A stretch of 61,019 nucleotides of DNA from Streptomyces corynorhini (lineage in GTDB: Bacteria > Actinomycetota > Actinomycetes > Streptomycetales > Streptomycetaceae): contig NZ_QQNA01000029.1 in the NCBI RefSeq assembly GCF_003346515.1, positions 1-61,019 on the forward strand. The letters run 5' to 3'. The notes under the pieces were generated by a model. It saw only the letters and a list, made by a program, of their open reading frames with translations, was not told the DNA's origin and made no database searches. The position numbers and the translations under genes are program-made. Shown here one piece after another: positions 20,898-29,689 of the stretch. The stretch's first letter is position 1. Each line of letters opens with the position of its first letter.

Positions 20898-23351
20898 ATG
20901 TCCCACGTCGGCCCGCGCGGGAGGACATGCTCCCGAACGCTCCGCTCCGTCGCGCTCCTCACCACCGGTGTCCTCGCCCTGCCCGTCCTGTCCGCGTGCA
21001 CCTCGGGCAAGGACGACGAAGGCCCCAAGGGCACCGCGACGCCCGATGTCGCGCCCGCCGCGCGGAAGTGGGTCGAGCAGGGGGGCACCGTGCACTGGGC
21101 GGTCGACTCCGTGCCCGCCACCCTCAACGCGTTCCAGGCCGACGCGGACGCCACGACCGGCCGGGTCGCCGAAGCCGTACTGCCGTCCCTCTTCACGCTC
21201 GACCGCAGAGGCCGGCCCCAGGCCAACCCCGACTACCTGGAGTCGGCGAAGATCGTCGAGCGCGAGCCCAAGCAGGTCGTGCTCTACAAGCTCAACCAGA
21301 AGGCGGTCTGGAGCGACGGCCGCGAGATCGGCGCGCCGGACTTCGTCGCCCAGTGGCGCGCGCTGCGCGGCAAGGACTCCGCGTACTGGACGGCGCGCAA
21401 CGCCGGGTACGAGCGGATCGAGAAGATCGAGCGCGGCGCGAACAACCTGGAGGTCCGGGTCACCTTCAACAAGCCGTACGCGGACTGGAAGTCCCTCTTC
21501 AGCCCCCTGTACCCCAAGGACGTGACGGGGACGCCGAACGCCTTCAACGACGGGGCGCGCAAGGCCCTGAAGATCTCGGCCGGCCCCTTCCAGGTCAAGA
21601 CGGTGGACCGGAAGGCCAAGGAGACGGCGCTCGTCCGCAACCCCCGCTGGTGGGGCGAGCCCGCCAAGCTCGACTCGATCGTGCTCAGGGCGGTCGCCAG
21701 GGGCAAGCGCGCGGCGGCGCTCGCCGAGGGCAAGGTCGACATCGCGGATATCGACAGCGGGGCGGCGAAACGTATCGCCCTGGCCCACAAGGACAAGGGG
21801 TCGGGCGGTTCGCGGCCGCTCACGCACGGCCCCGGCGCCGAGATCACCCCGGCCTCGGCCCTCCGCTCCTGGGCCGAGGCCAACGGCTCCGACGACGAGA
21901 AGGCCGAAGAGGCCCAGGAGGTCAGGGCCCGGAAGGCCGAGGCCGTCGAGAAGTACGCCGGGGAGCAGAAGGGGCTGGCCCGCTTCGCGGTACGCAAGTC
22001 GCTGGAGCCCGCCTCCACGCAGCTCGCCCTGAACGGCGAGTCGGGCCCGCTCGCCGATGAGCGGGTACGGCGTGCCGTGGCCCGCGCGCTGGACCGCCAG
22101 GAGCTGGCCGACACCGTGCTGGGACCGCTGGGGCTGCCGTCCAAGCCCCCGGGGAGCCATCTGGCGCTGCTCGGGCAGCAGGCGTACGCGGACAGCAGCC
22201 GGGCGCTCGGCAAGCAGGACACGCAGGAGGCGCAGGCGCTGCTGGCGGACGCGGGCTGGACGCCCGGCGGCGGGGAGAAGAAGAAGGCGGGCGACGGGAC
22301 CAAGGCCGGCAGCGCGGGGGAGGGCACGAAGGCCGGGGAGAAGAAGGGGGAGTCCGCGGCGGAGACGGCGGACGGCAAGAAGGACGAGAAGTCGCAGGAC
22401 AAGAGCGGAGCCTCCGCTTCCGGATCCGGCTCCGCCTCGGGTCCCGACTCGGGATCCCGCCCGGCCTCCGCCGCCCTCTCCGACGCCGCGTCCGACGAGG
22501 GCACGTACATCGTCGGCGACGACAAGCCCCGCCAGGCGGGACCGCGCCCCGAGTCCGCCACCCACGTCATCTCCCCCGCCCGTACCGCCGCTGTCCAGGG
22601 CATGGCGCTGCTGTACCAGGCGGCCCGCGCCGACGACTCCGAGTCCCGCGGCCAGACGGTGAACGCCGCCCAGGACAGCCACGACAAGAAGCCCGGCGGC
22701 ATGGCGGGCGCCTACGCCCCGCGCGGCACCGCGGCCCCGGCCTCCGGCGCCCCAAACGCCGTCGCGCAGGGCGGCCCGCTCGGCAAGGACGGCAAACCGC
22801 TCACCCTCCGCTTCGTCCTGCCCGCCGGGGAGGGCGGCGAGTCGCTGCGCGCCGTCGGCGAGCGCATCTCGCGGATGCTGCAGCGCATCGGTATCCGTAC
22901 GGATGTCACCAAGGTCGCCGACGACAGCTACTTCAAGGACCACATCGCCTCGGGCGACTACGACCTGGCCCTCTACTCCTGGCCCGCCACCGCCTACCCG
23001 GCCACCGACGGACGGCCGATCTACGCCAAGCCCGTGCCCGCCAGTGACGGATCGCTGCTGGTGGAGCAGAACTACACGCGGGTCGGTACGAACCACATCG
23101 ACCAGCTCTTCGAGCACGCGGCCTCCGAGCTGGACGAGGGCAAGGCCCGCGACCTGGTCAGGCAGGCCGACGCCCGGATCTGGGCCGCCGCGGGCTCCAT
23201 CCCCCTCTACCAGCGCCCGCAGCTGGTGGCGACCAGGCCGGCGCTGCGGAACGCGGGAGCCTTCGGCTTCGAGACACCGCGCTACCAGGACATCGGCTAC
23301 CGGAAGGCCGGCGCCTCCGGCCCGGACCTGCGGGAGCCGGAGAAGAAGTGA
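20898..23351 (+). CDS. Orphan peptide-binding lipoprotein (ABC solute-binding family 5) with large insert
   Basis: An 817-residue lipoprotein: signal peptide, then the lipobox VLSAC near residue 34. The N-terminal part fits family 5 solute-binding proteins (GGTVHWAVDSVPATLNAF, YKLNQKAVWSDGREI, NGESGPLADERVRRAVARAL), and so does the C-terminal part (LTLRFVLPAG, YDLALYSW, LYQRPQLVATRPALRN). Between them, residues about 458-630 are a Lys/Gly/Ser/Ala/Glu-rich low-complexity segment that splits the usual 500-600-residue fold. ATG 20898 has GAAGAGG upstream. No permease or ATPase adjoins, so it may use the membrane parts of the operons at 26045 or 32104. Such proteins bind oligopeptides outside the membrane. 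Confidence 0.85.
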   Translation: MSHVGPRGRTCSRTLRSVALLTTGVLALPVLSACTSGKDDEGPKGTATPDVAPAARKWVEQGGTVHWAVDSVPATLNAFQADADATTGRVAEAVLPSLFTLDRRGRPQANPDYLESAKIVEREPKQVVLYKLNQKAVWSDGREIGAPDFVAQWRALRGKDSAYWTARNAGYERIEKIERGANNLEVRVTFNKPYADWKSLFSPLYPKDVTGTPNAFNDGARKALKISAGPFQVKTVDRKAKETALVRNPRWWGEPAKLDSIVLRAVARGKRAAALAEGKVDIADIDSGAAKRIALAHKDKGSGGSRPLTHGPGAEITPASALRSWAEANGSDDEKAEEAQEVRARKAEAVEKYAGEQKGLARFAVRKSLEPASTQLALNGESGPLADERVRRAVARALDRQELADTVLGPLGLPSKPPGSHLALLGQQAYADSSRALGKQDTQEAQALLADAGWTPGGGEKKKAGDGTKAGSAGEGTKAGEKKGESAAETADGKKDEKSQDKSGASASGSGSASGPDSGSRPASAALSDAASDEGTYIVGDDKPRQAGPRPESATHVISPARTAAVQGMALLYQAARADDSESRGQTVNAAQDSHDKKPGGMAGAYAPRGTAAPASGAPNAVAQGGPLGKDGKPLTLRFVLPAGEGGESLRAVGERISRMLQRIGIRTDVTKVADDSYFKDHIASGDYDLALYSWPATAYPATDGRPIYAKPVPASDGSLLVEQNYTRVGTNHIDQLFEHAASELDEGKARDLVRQADARIWAAAGSIPLYQRPQLVATRPALRNAGAFGFETPRYQDIGYRKAGASGPDLREPEKK

Positions 23352-23693
23352 GAAGAACGGGCGAAGAGGAAGCGAAGGCTTCGCGGACGGATCCGTAACC
23401 GGAGAGGAAAAGGCAGGTCAACCGCGCTTCGCAAGCTCAAAAACCCATCAAGCGACTTGCCCGCCGGCCCGTCCGGCGGGCAAGCTCGTATCTGTCCACG
23501 ACCCGGGCGTCTCCACCCCACCACCCCACCCACCCGTCACCGCCCCGCACCGCGTGACGCGTGCCTCTCCGATCGGGCCGGGAAGCCCCCGACGCCTCAG
23601 CCCCGTACGATGGGACGAGCCGTGGCCGCTCCGCCCGGCGGGCGTACGAGGAAAACAACGCCGCACCCACGATCGAGAGAAGCGCCAGCCAGC
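23352..23693. other. Intergenic region before typA
   Basis: About 340 bp with no gene. It holds a small palindrome (GCGAAG-G-CTTCGC, 23372-23384), the terminator hairpin at 23456-23484, and the typA promoter and leader. No conserved RNA structure was recognised. Confidence 0.6.
23456..23484 (+). terminator. Terminator hairpin after the orphan binding-protein gene
   Basis: CTTGCCCGCCGG and CCGGCGGGCAAG are perfect 12-bp arms with a 5-base loop, about 105 bp after the stop codon. The tail is not T-rich, as is common in Streptomyces. Confidence 0.6.
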
Positions 23694-25568
23694 ATGCCCA
23701 CGCGCCACGACATCCGTAACGTCGCCATCGTCGCCCACGTCGACCATGGCAAGACCACTCTGGTCGACGCCATGCTGAAGCAGGCCGGCGCCTTCGCCGC
23801 GCACGCCGCTGAGCACCTCGACGACCGGATGATGGACTCGAACGACCTGGAGCGTGAGAAGGGCATCACGATCCTGGCCAAGAACACGGCCGTGAAGTAC
23901 CACCCCAAGACCGGTGGCGACCCGATCACGATCAACATCATCGACACCCCCGGCCACGCCGACTTCGGTGGCGAGGTCGAACGCGGCCTGTCGATGGTGG
24001 ACGCGGTCGTGCTGCTGGTGGACGCCTCGGAAGGCCCGCTTCCGCAGACCCGCTTCGTGCTCCGCAAGGCGCTCCAGGCGAAGATGCCGGTCATCCTCTG
24101 CATCAACAAGACCGACCGCCCCGACTCCCGGATCGCCGAGGTCGTCGACGAGACGTACGACCTCTTCCTGGACCTGGACGCGACCGAGGAGCAGATCGAG
24201 TTCCCGATCGTCTACGCCTGCGCCCGGGACGGCATCGCCTCGCTGACCAAGCCGGAGGACGGCACGGTCCCGGCGGACAGCGAGAACCTGGAGCCGTTCT
24301 TCAACACGATCCTGAGCCATGTCCCGGCTCCGGAGTTCGACCAGGACGCGCCGCTCCAGGCCCATGTCACCAACCTGGACGCCGACAACTTCCTCGGCCG
24401 TATCGCGCTCTGCCGCGTCGAGCAGGGCGAGCTGAAGAAGGGGCAGACCGTCACCTGGATCAAGCGTGACGGCACCAAGTCCAACGTCCGGATCACCGAG
24501 CTGCTGATGACCGAGGCGCTCACCCGCAAGCCGGCCGAGAAGGCCGGCCCCGGCGACATCTGCGCCATCGCCGGTATCCCGGACATCATGATCGGCGAGA
24601 CCCTGGCCGACCCGGAGAACCCGATCGCGCTGCCGCTGATCACTGTCGACGAGCCGGCGATCTCGATGACCATCGGCACCAACACCTCGCCGCTGGTCGG
24701 CAAGGGCGGCAAGGGCCACAAGGTCACCGCCCGCCAGGTCAAGGACCGGCTCGACCGTGAGCTGATCGGTAACGTCTCGCTGCGCGTCCTGGACACCGAG
24801 CGCCCCGACGCCTGGGAGGTGCAGGGCCGCGGTGAGCTGGCGCTGGCCATCCTGGTCGAGCAGATGCGCCGCGAGGGCTTCGAGCTGACCGTCGGCAAGC
24901 CGGAGGTCGTCACCAAGCAGGTCGACGGCAAGACGCACGAGCCGATCGAGCGCATGACCATCGACTCGCCCGAGGAGCACCTCGGCGCCATCACCCAGCT
25001 GATGGCGACCCGCAAGGGCCGCATGGAGACGATGACCAACCACGGCTCGGGCTGGATCCGCATGGAGTGGATCGTCCCGTCACGCGGCCTGATCGGTTTC
25101 CGTACGGAGTTCCTGACCCAGACCCGCGGCACCGGCATCGCGCACTCCATCTTCGAGGGCCACGAGCCGTGGTTCGGCGAGCTGCGCACCCGCCACAACG
25201 GCTCGCTCGTCGCGGACCGGTCGGGCTCGGTCACGCCGTTCGCCATGGTCAACCTGCAGGAGCGCGGTGTCATCTTCACCGAGGCAGGCACCGAGGTCTA
25301 CGAGGGCATGATCGTCGGCGAGAACTCGCGCGCCGACGACATGGACGTGAACATCACCAAGGAGAAGAAGCTCACCAACATGCGCGCGGCCTCCGCCGAC
25401 ACCACGGAGAACGTGGTGCCGGCCAGGAAGCTGTCGCTGGAGCAGTCCCTGGAGTTCTGCCGCGACGACGAGTGCATCGAGGTGACCCCGGCGACCGTCC
25501 GTATCCGCAAGGTCGTCCTCGACCAGAAGCTCCGCGGCCGCGCCGCCTCCCGCGCCAAGCACGGCTGA
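23694..25568 (+). CDS. typA: Translational GTPase TypA/BipA
   Basis: A 624-residue ribosome-associated GTPase of standard length. GTP-binding motifs: G1 AHVDHGKTT, G3 DTPGHADFGGEV, G4 NKTD. Domain order follows EF-G: G domain (residues 1-200), beta-barrel domain II (about 215-300), an EF-G-like domain III, an EF-G-like domain V (MRMEWIVPSRGLIGFRTEFL is split across this area), and the TypA-specific C-terminal domain ending near LRGRAASRAK. It binds the 70S ribosome and aids ribosome assembly and stress adaptation. ATG 23694 follows GAGAGAAG. It is monocistronic, closed by the strong terminator at 25599. Confidence 0.97.
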   Translation: MPTRHDIRNVAIVAHVDHGKTTLVDAMLKQAGAFAAHAAEHLDDRMMDSNDLEREKGITILAKNTAVKYHPKTGGDPITINIIDTPGHADFGGEVERGLSMVDAVVLLVDASEGPLPQTRFVLRKALQAKMPVILCINKTDRPDSRIAEVVDETYDLFLDLDATEEQIEFPIVYACARDGIASLTKPEDGTVPADSENLEPFFNTILSHVPAPEFDQDAPLQAHVTNLDADNFLGRIALCRVEQGELKKGQTVTWIKRDGTKSNVRITELLMTEALTRKPAEKAGPGDICAIAGIPDIMIGETLADPENPIALPLITVDEPAISMTIGTNTSPLVGKGGKGHKVTARQVKDRLDRELIGNVSLRVLDTERPDAWEVQGRGELALAILVEQMRREGFELTVGKPEVVTKQVDGKTHEPIERMTIDSPEEHLGAITQLMATRKGRMETMTNHGSGWIRMEWIVPSRGLIGFRTEFLTQTRGTGIAHSIFEGHEPWFGELRTRHNGSLVADRSGSVTPFAMVNLQERGVIFTEAGTEVYEGMIVGENSRADDMDVNITKEKKLTNMRAASADTTENVVPARKLSLEQSLEFCRDDECIEVTPATVRIRKVVLDQKLRGRAASRAKHG

Positions 25569-25598
25569 CCCTCCGGCGCCGCCGCGCCGAGGGACCAC

Positions 25599-25651
25599 GG
25601 CCCGGCCCGCTCCTCCCCGTACGCGCCGGGGGAGGAGCGGGCCGGGCCTTT
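25599..25651 (+). terminator. Strong intrinsic terminator after typA
   Basis: Perfect 20-bp arms (25599-25618 and 25629-25648) with a 10-base loop, followed by TTT. The first arm starts GGCCCGGCCCGC and the second ends GCGGGCCGGGCC. It lies 31 bp after the typA stop. Confidence 0.85.
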
Positions 25652-25851
25652 CGCGAGGGCGGCGCGGGATGGCCGGAGCGTCTTTCGGTCGAAGTCAATG
25701 ACTCCGCGCAACCGATTTTTCTCCGCCATGTGTCCGGATTTCGAACACGAGTCTCCGGAACATGTGTTAACGGTCCGTTTCGCGGGTGTCTGTCTGCGCT
25801 CGCTTTGTCCGTATTTCGGGCGGGGGCGGCGTGTCATGTTGCCAAAACGAG

Positions 25852-25864
25852 ACACTTTAAGTGT
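25852..25864. promoter_or_regulatory. Inverted repeat upstream of operon 1
   Basis: ACACTT-T-AAGTGT, a perfect 6-bp inverted repeat around one base, in the AT-richer control region. Candidate regulator site. Confidence 0.35.
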
Positions 25865-25895
25865 GGTTTACGGCCCGGTCGTACTTAATAGTTGG

Positions 25896-25916
25896 CCATT
25901 GAGCTCGGGTCAATGG
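25896..25916. promoter_or_regulatory. Inverted repeat upstream of operon 1
   Basis: CCATTGA and TCAATGG are perfect 7-bp arms with a 7-bp spacer, 128 bp before the binding-protein start. Candidate operator or transcript structure. Confidence 0.4.
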
Positions 25917-26044
25917 GTCATGCGCTGTGGGGCGCGCCGGACTCACGAGCACACTCAGGGCATTGGATCGCGCGCCGACAGGGGTGTCTGCGCGCGTAGA
26001 TGTGCCCTTCTTGTTGTGACTAGTGGACTCATGAGGAGGAACCC

Positions 26045-27664
26045 ATGCGTGGTGGCAAGAGCGCCAAGTGGGTAGTCGGCGCGATCGTTGTGGCCCTTTC
26101 GGCCACAGCCTGTGGCGGCGGGAGCGACAGCGACGACTCGGCTTCGAAGGAGAAGGGTAAGCCCGCGGGCTACATCTCCATGGACAACGGAGAGCCGCAG
26201 AAGCCGCTGATCCCGGCCGACACGAACGAGTCGGTGGGCGCCAACGTCATCCGGTCGCTCTTCACCCAGCTGCTGACCTTCGACAAGGACGGCGGCATCG
26301 TCTACACGAACGCGGAGTCGGTGACGACCAAGGACTCCAAGACCTGGACGGTCAAGCTCAAGCCGGGCTGGAAGTTCCACGACGGGACCCCGGTCACCGC
26401 CGAGACCTACGTCAAGGCGTGGAACTGGTACTCCAACGTCGACAACAAGATGCAGAACTCCTTCTGGTTCTCCGACATCGACGGCTACTCCGAGGTGCAC
26501 CCGGACAAGGGCGCCGCGAAGGCCGAGACGATGAAGGGTCTGAAGGTCGTCGACGACAACACCTTCACCATCGACCTCACCGCGCCGGTCCCGTACTTCG
26601 AGTACAAGCTCGGCTACTACACCTTCGCCCCGCTGCCCGAGGTCTTCTACAAGGACCCCAAGGCGTTCGGCCAGGCCCCGGTCGGCAACGGTCCCTACAT
26701 CTTCCAGAAGTGGGACCACAAGAAGCTCATCCAGGTCAAGGCCAACCCTGACTACACGGGTCCGGACAAGGCCAAGAACAAGGGCATCCTTTTCAAGAAC
26801 TACGCGACCGTCGAGGCCGCGTACCAGGACCTGCTCTCCGGCAACCTGGACCTGGTCAAGCAGGTCGGCCCGAAGGACCTGCCGAAGTACAAGCAGGACC
26901 TCGGCGACCGGGTGATCGACGAGCCGTGGGCCGGCATCCAGAGCATCGTGCCGGTCTTCTACTCGAAGACGTTCAAGGGCATCAACCCCAAGGTCATCCA
27001 GGGCCTGTCGATGGGGATCGACCGCAAGACGATCACCGAGAAGGTCCTCAACGGCACCCGTAACCCGGCCACCAGCTTCACCCCGCCGGGCGTCGCGGGC
27101 CACCAGAACCTGAACACGGACGTCTTCACGTTCGACCCCGCGAAGGCGAAGAAGCTCGTCGCCGACAACGGCGGCGTGCCCGGCAACAAGATCTGGATCC
27201 AGTACAACGCCGACGGTGGCCACAAGGAGTGGGTGACCGCGGTCTGCGAGTCCATCCGCAACGCCACCGGGGTGGACTGCGTCCCGGACGCCAAGCCGGA
27301 CTTCCAGACCGACCTGGAGGCGCGTGACGCCAAGCAGGTCAAGTCGATGTACCGCGGCGGATGGGTCGCCGACTACCCGGTGAACGTCAACTTCATGAAG
27401 GAGCTGTTCGCCACCGGCGCCGAGGCCAACACCGGCTTCTTCTCCGACAAGGAGGTCGACGCCGACTTCAAGAAGGGCGACAACGCCACGTCGCTGGATG
27501 ACTCGATCAAGGCGTACCAGGAGGCCGAGAAGGTCCTCCTGGAGAAGATGCCGTCGATCCCGCTGTGGGAGTACAAGACCAACGGCGGCTACTCGAAGGC
27601 CGTCGACAACGTGGCCATCGACTTCCACGGTGACTACGTCCTCACCGACGTCACGGTCAAGTAG
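26045..27664 (+). CDS. Oligopeptide ABC transporter substrate-binding lipoprotein (operon 1)
   Basis: A 539-residue lipoprotein: signal peptide with lipobox ALSATAC and an acidic Ser/Asp linker (GGGSDSDDSAS). The family 5 fold follows: GYISMDNGEPQKPLIPADTN, WTVKLKPGWKFHDGTPVTAE (the family signature region), VGNGPYIFQKW and GLSMGIDRKTITEKVLNG. GAGGAGGAACCC precedes the ATG. It is the first gene of a five-gene importer operon (binding protein, two permeases, two ATPases) and is separated from the first permease by a 129-bp gap with a stem-loop, which usually favours high binding-protein expression. It may correspond to the BldK/SCO5117-type peptide receptors of Streptomyces; sequence comparison is needed to decide which. 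Confidence 0.92.
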   Translation: MRGGKSAKWVVGAIVVALSATACGGGSDSDDSASKEKGKPAGYISMDNGEPQKPLIPADTNESVGANVIRSLFTQLLTFDKDGGIVYTNAESVTTKDSKTWTVKLKPGWKFHDGTPVTAETYVKAWNWYSNVDNKMQNSFWFSDIDGYSEVHPDKGAAKAETMKGLKVVDDNTFTIDLTAPVPYFEYKLGYYTFAPLPEVFYKDPKAFGQAPVGNGPYIFQKWDHKKLIQVKANPDYTGPDKAKNKGILFKNYATVEAAYQDLLSGNLDLVKQVGPKDLPKYKQDLGDRVIDEPWAGIQSIVPVFYSKTFKGINPKVIQGLSMGIDRKTITEKVLNGTRNPATSFTPPGVAGHQNLNTDVFTFDPAKAKKLVADNGGVPGNKIWIQYNADGGHKEWVTAVCESIRNATGVDCVPDAKPDFQTDLEARDAKQVKSMYRGGWVADYPVNVNFMKELFATGAEANTGFFSDKEVDADFKKGDNATSLDDSIKAYQEAEKVLLEKMPSIPLWEYKTNGGYSKAVDNVAIDFHGDYVLTDVTVK

Positions 27665-27680
27665 CGGGCCCCCGGGCCCT

Positions 27681-27690
27681 CCCCCCCCCC
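27681..27690. repeat. Run of ten C residues
   Basis: A homopolymer of ten consecutive C between the operon 1 binding-protein gene and its permease gene. It is a potential slippage or sequencing-error site but outside any coding frame. Confidence 0.9.
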
Positions 27691-27731
27691 ACTCGGTCAT
27701 CAGCCGCCCCCGACGGGGCGGTAGACCCCGG

Positions 27732-27763
27732 GGCCGCTTCCCTTCCGTACCGGGGAAGCGGCC
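27732..27763 (+). terminator. Intra-operon stem-loop after the binding-protein gene
   Basis: GGCCGCTTCCC (27732-27742) pairs perfectly with GGGAAGCGGCC (27753-27763) across a 10-base loop. It lies 68 bp after the binding-protein stop and 31 bp before the permease start. It is likely a partial terminator or mRNA stabiliser that raises the ratio of binding protein to membrane parts. Operon 2 lacks an equivalent. Confidence 0.6.
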
Positions 27764-27793
27764 TCGGGCTCTGTAGTTCAATCGGAGGCACAC

Positions 27794-28723
27794 ATGGGGC
27801 GATATGTCGCGAGGCGACTGCTCCAGATGATCCCGGTCTTCATCGGGGCAACCCTGCTGGTCTTCTGCATGATGTACGCGTTGCCCGGTGACCCTGTCCG
27901 CGCGCTCGCGGGGGAGCAGGCGGTGGACCCGGCACAGATCGCGGCGATGAAGAAGGACCTCGGTCTCGACCTGCCGCTCTGGCACCAGTACTGGAACTAT
28001 CTGACCGGCCTGCTGCACGGCGACTTCGGCACCCAGATCGCCAGCGGTCAGCCCGTCGCCGACATCATCGCCGACGCGTTCCCGATCACGGCCCGGCTGA
28101 CGTTCTTCGCGTTCGCCTTCACGACGGTCGTCGGCATCTCCATGGGTATCTTCGCGGGAATGAAGGCCGACTCGGCCCGGGACCGCGTCCTGCTCATGGT
28201 GACGCTCCTGCTGATCTCGGTCCCGTCCTTCGTACTGGGCTTCCTCGGCCAGTACTTCTTCGCCTTCCAGCTCGGCTGGGTGCAGCCGAACGTGAGCGGC
28301 GAGGCCAACTGGAACGAACTGTTCCTGCCGGCCGTCGTACTCGGCTCGCTCTCCCTGGCCTATGTCGCCCGGCTGACCCGCACCTCGATCGCGGAGAACC
28401 TGCGCGCCGACTACATGCGCACCGCGACCGCCAAGGGGCTGCCGCGCCGCCGCATCATCGGCGTCCACCTGCTGCGCAACTCCATGATCCCTGTGGTGAC
28501 CTACCTCGGCACCGACATCGGCGCCCTCATGGGCGGCGCGGTCGTGACCGAGGGCATCTTCAACGTCAAGGGCGTCGGCTGGAGCGTGTTCGGCGCGCTC
28601 AAGCAGCGCGAGGGTGCCACGGTCGTCGGCATCGTCACCCTGATCGTGGTCGTCTATCTCGTCGCCAGCCTTCTCGTCGACCTGCTGTACGCGGTCCTGG
28701 ACCCGAGGATCCGTTATGCCTGA
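27794..28723 (+). CDS. Oligopeptide ABC transporter permease, DppB-type (operon 1)
   Basis: A 309-residue inner-membrane permease with six predicted helices. MGRYVARRLLQMIPVFIGAT is the typical first helix of DppB/OppB. The ATPase-contacting loop (LPRRRIIGVHLLRNSMIPVV followed by GALMGGAVVTEGIF) is intact. It pairs with the DppC-type permease encoded next, whose start overlaps this stop by 8 bp, so translation is coupled. Confidence 0.93.
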   Translation: MGRYVARRLLQMIPVFIGATLLVFCMMYALPGDPVRALAGEQAVDPAQIAAMKKDLGLDLPLWHQYWNYLTGLLHGDFGTQIASGQPVADIIADAFPITARLTFFAFAFTTVVGISMGIFAGMKADSARDRVLLMVTLLLISVPSFVLGFLGQYFFAFQLGWVQPNVSGEANWNELFLPAVVLGSLSLAYVARLTRTSIAENLRADYMRTATAKGLPRRRIIGVHLLRNSMIPVVTYLGTDIGALMGGAVVTEGIFNVKGVGWSVFGALKQREGATVVGIVTLIVVVYLVASLLVDLLYAVLDPRIRYA

Positions 28724-29678
28724 GACACTCAAGGACACCGAGACCACCAAGGACGGCACCGCCGCGGTGCCCGGCCCGACCGCCGCCACCATGGCGGCGA
28801 GCACGAAGCCGGAGAAGGCCCGCAGCCTCTGGTCCGACGCCTGGCACGACCTGCGGCGCAACCCGCTCTTCGTGGCCTCCGCCATCCTCATCACGATCCT
28901 GGTGGTGATGGCGGCCTTCCCGCAGCTGTTCACCGGCGCCGACCCGCGCTACGCGGACCTCGCCAACCACTACCTCCAGAAGCCGAACTGGAGCCATGTC
29001 TTCAAGGAGGACTGGTTCGGCTACGACGTCCAGGGGCGCTCGATCTACGCGCGCGTCATCCACGGCGCCCGCAACTCGATCCTCGTCGCCCTCGTCGTCA
29101 CCGCGCTCGTCACGGTGATCGGCACCGCCACCGGCATGATCGCCGGCTACTTCGGCGGCCTGATCGACACGCTGCTCTCCCGGGTCACGGACATCTTCTT
29201 CGCCGTCCCCTTCACCCTGGGCGCGATGGTCGTCCTGACCTCCTTCGAGGAGCGCTCGGTCTGGGTCGTGATCCTCGCGCTGGCCTTCCTCGGCTGGACG
29301 CAGATCGCCCGTGTCGCCCGCGGTTCGGTGCTGACCATCAAGCAGGCCGACTACGTGATGGCGGCCAAGGCGCTGGGCGCCTCGACCAGCCGTATCCTGC
29401 TCCGCCACATCCTGCCCAACGCGATCGCCCCGGTGATCGTCGTCGCGACCATCTCGCTCGGCGGTTACATCGGCTCCGAGGCCACCCTGTCCTTCCTGGG
29501 CATCGGCCTCGCCGAACCGGCGGTCTCGTGGGGTGTCGACATCTCCTCCGGCCAGGAACAGCTGCGCAACGCCGCGTTCGTGCTGATCATCCCGTCCATC
29601 ATGGTGTCGATCACCGTGCTCGCGTTCATCATGCTCGGCGATGCGGTACGCAACGCCCTCGACCCCAAACTGCGCTGA
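28716..29678 (+). CDS. Oligopeptide ABC transporter permease, DppC-type (operon 1)
   Basis: A 320-residue permease. The N-terminal 40 residues are hydrophilic, then SLWSDAWHDLRRNPLFVASA marks the OppC N-terminal domain and first helix. The coupling loop contains ALGASTSRILLRHILPNAIA, and the C-terminus has GDAVRNALDPKLR, typical for DppC. It forms the pore with the DppB-type subunit. Confidence 0.93.
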   Translation: MPETLKDTETTKDGTAAVPGPTAATMAASTKPEKARSLWSDAWHDLRRNPLFVASAILITILVVMAAFPQLFTGADPRYADLANHYLQKPNWSHVFKEDWFGYDVQGRSIYARVIHGARNSILVALVVTALVTVIGTATGMIAGYFGGLIDTLLSRVTDIFFAVPFTLGAMVVLTSFEERSVWVVILALAFLGWTQIARVARGSVLTIKQADYVMAAKALGASTSRILLRHILPNAIAPVIVVATISLGGYIGSEATLSFLGIGLAEPAVSWGVDISSGQEQLRNAAFVLIIPSIMVSITVLAFIMLGDAVRNALDPKLR

Positions 29679-29689
29679 GGGAGGCTCAC

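Larger units (their letters stand above)
25569..26044. other. Long regulatory region upstream of peptide-importer operon 1
   Basis: 476 bp without a gene. After the typA terminator, the stretch from about 25690 to 26040 is clearly less GC-rich than its surroundings. It contains two CATGTG/TCCGGA motif pairs (25727-25766) and inverted repeats at 25852-25864 and 25896-25916. Its length suggests complex control or a long leader for the operon starting at 26045. Confidence 0.6.

Noticed and set aside
23597..25598. Long open frames antisense to typA
   Set aside because: High third-position GC opens long frames on the opposite strand of Streptomyces genes. The sense frame has all TypA motifs; the antisense translations are low-complexity and match nothing.
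25690..26044. A riboswitch in the leader of importer operon 1
   Set aside because: No conserved core of a known riboswitch class was recognised; only inverted repeats suited to protein binding are visible.
27681..27690. The C10 run as a phase-variation switch
   Set aside because: It lies outside coding sequence, 30 or more bases from any start or ribosome-binding site; a promoter effect cannot be seen.
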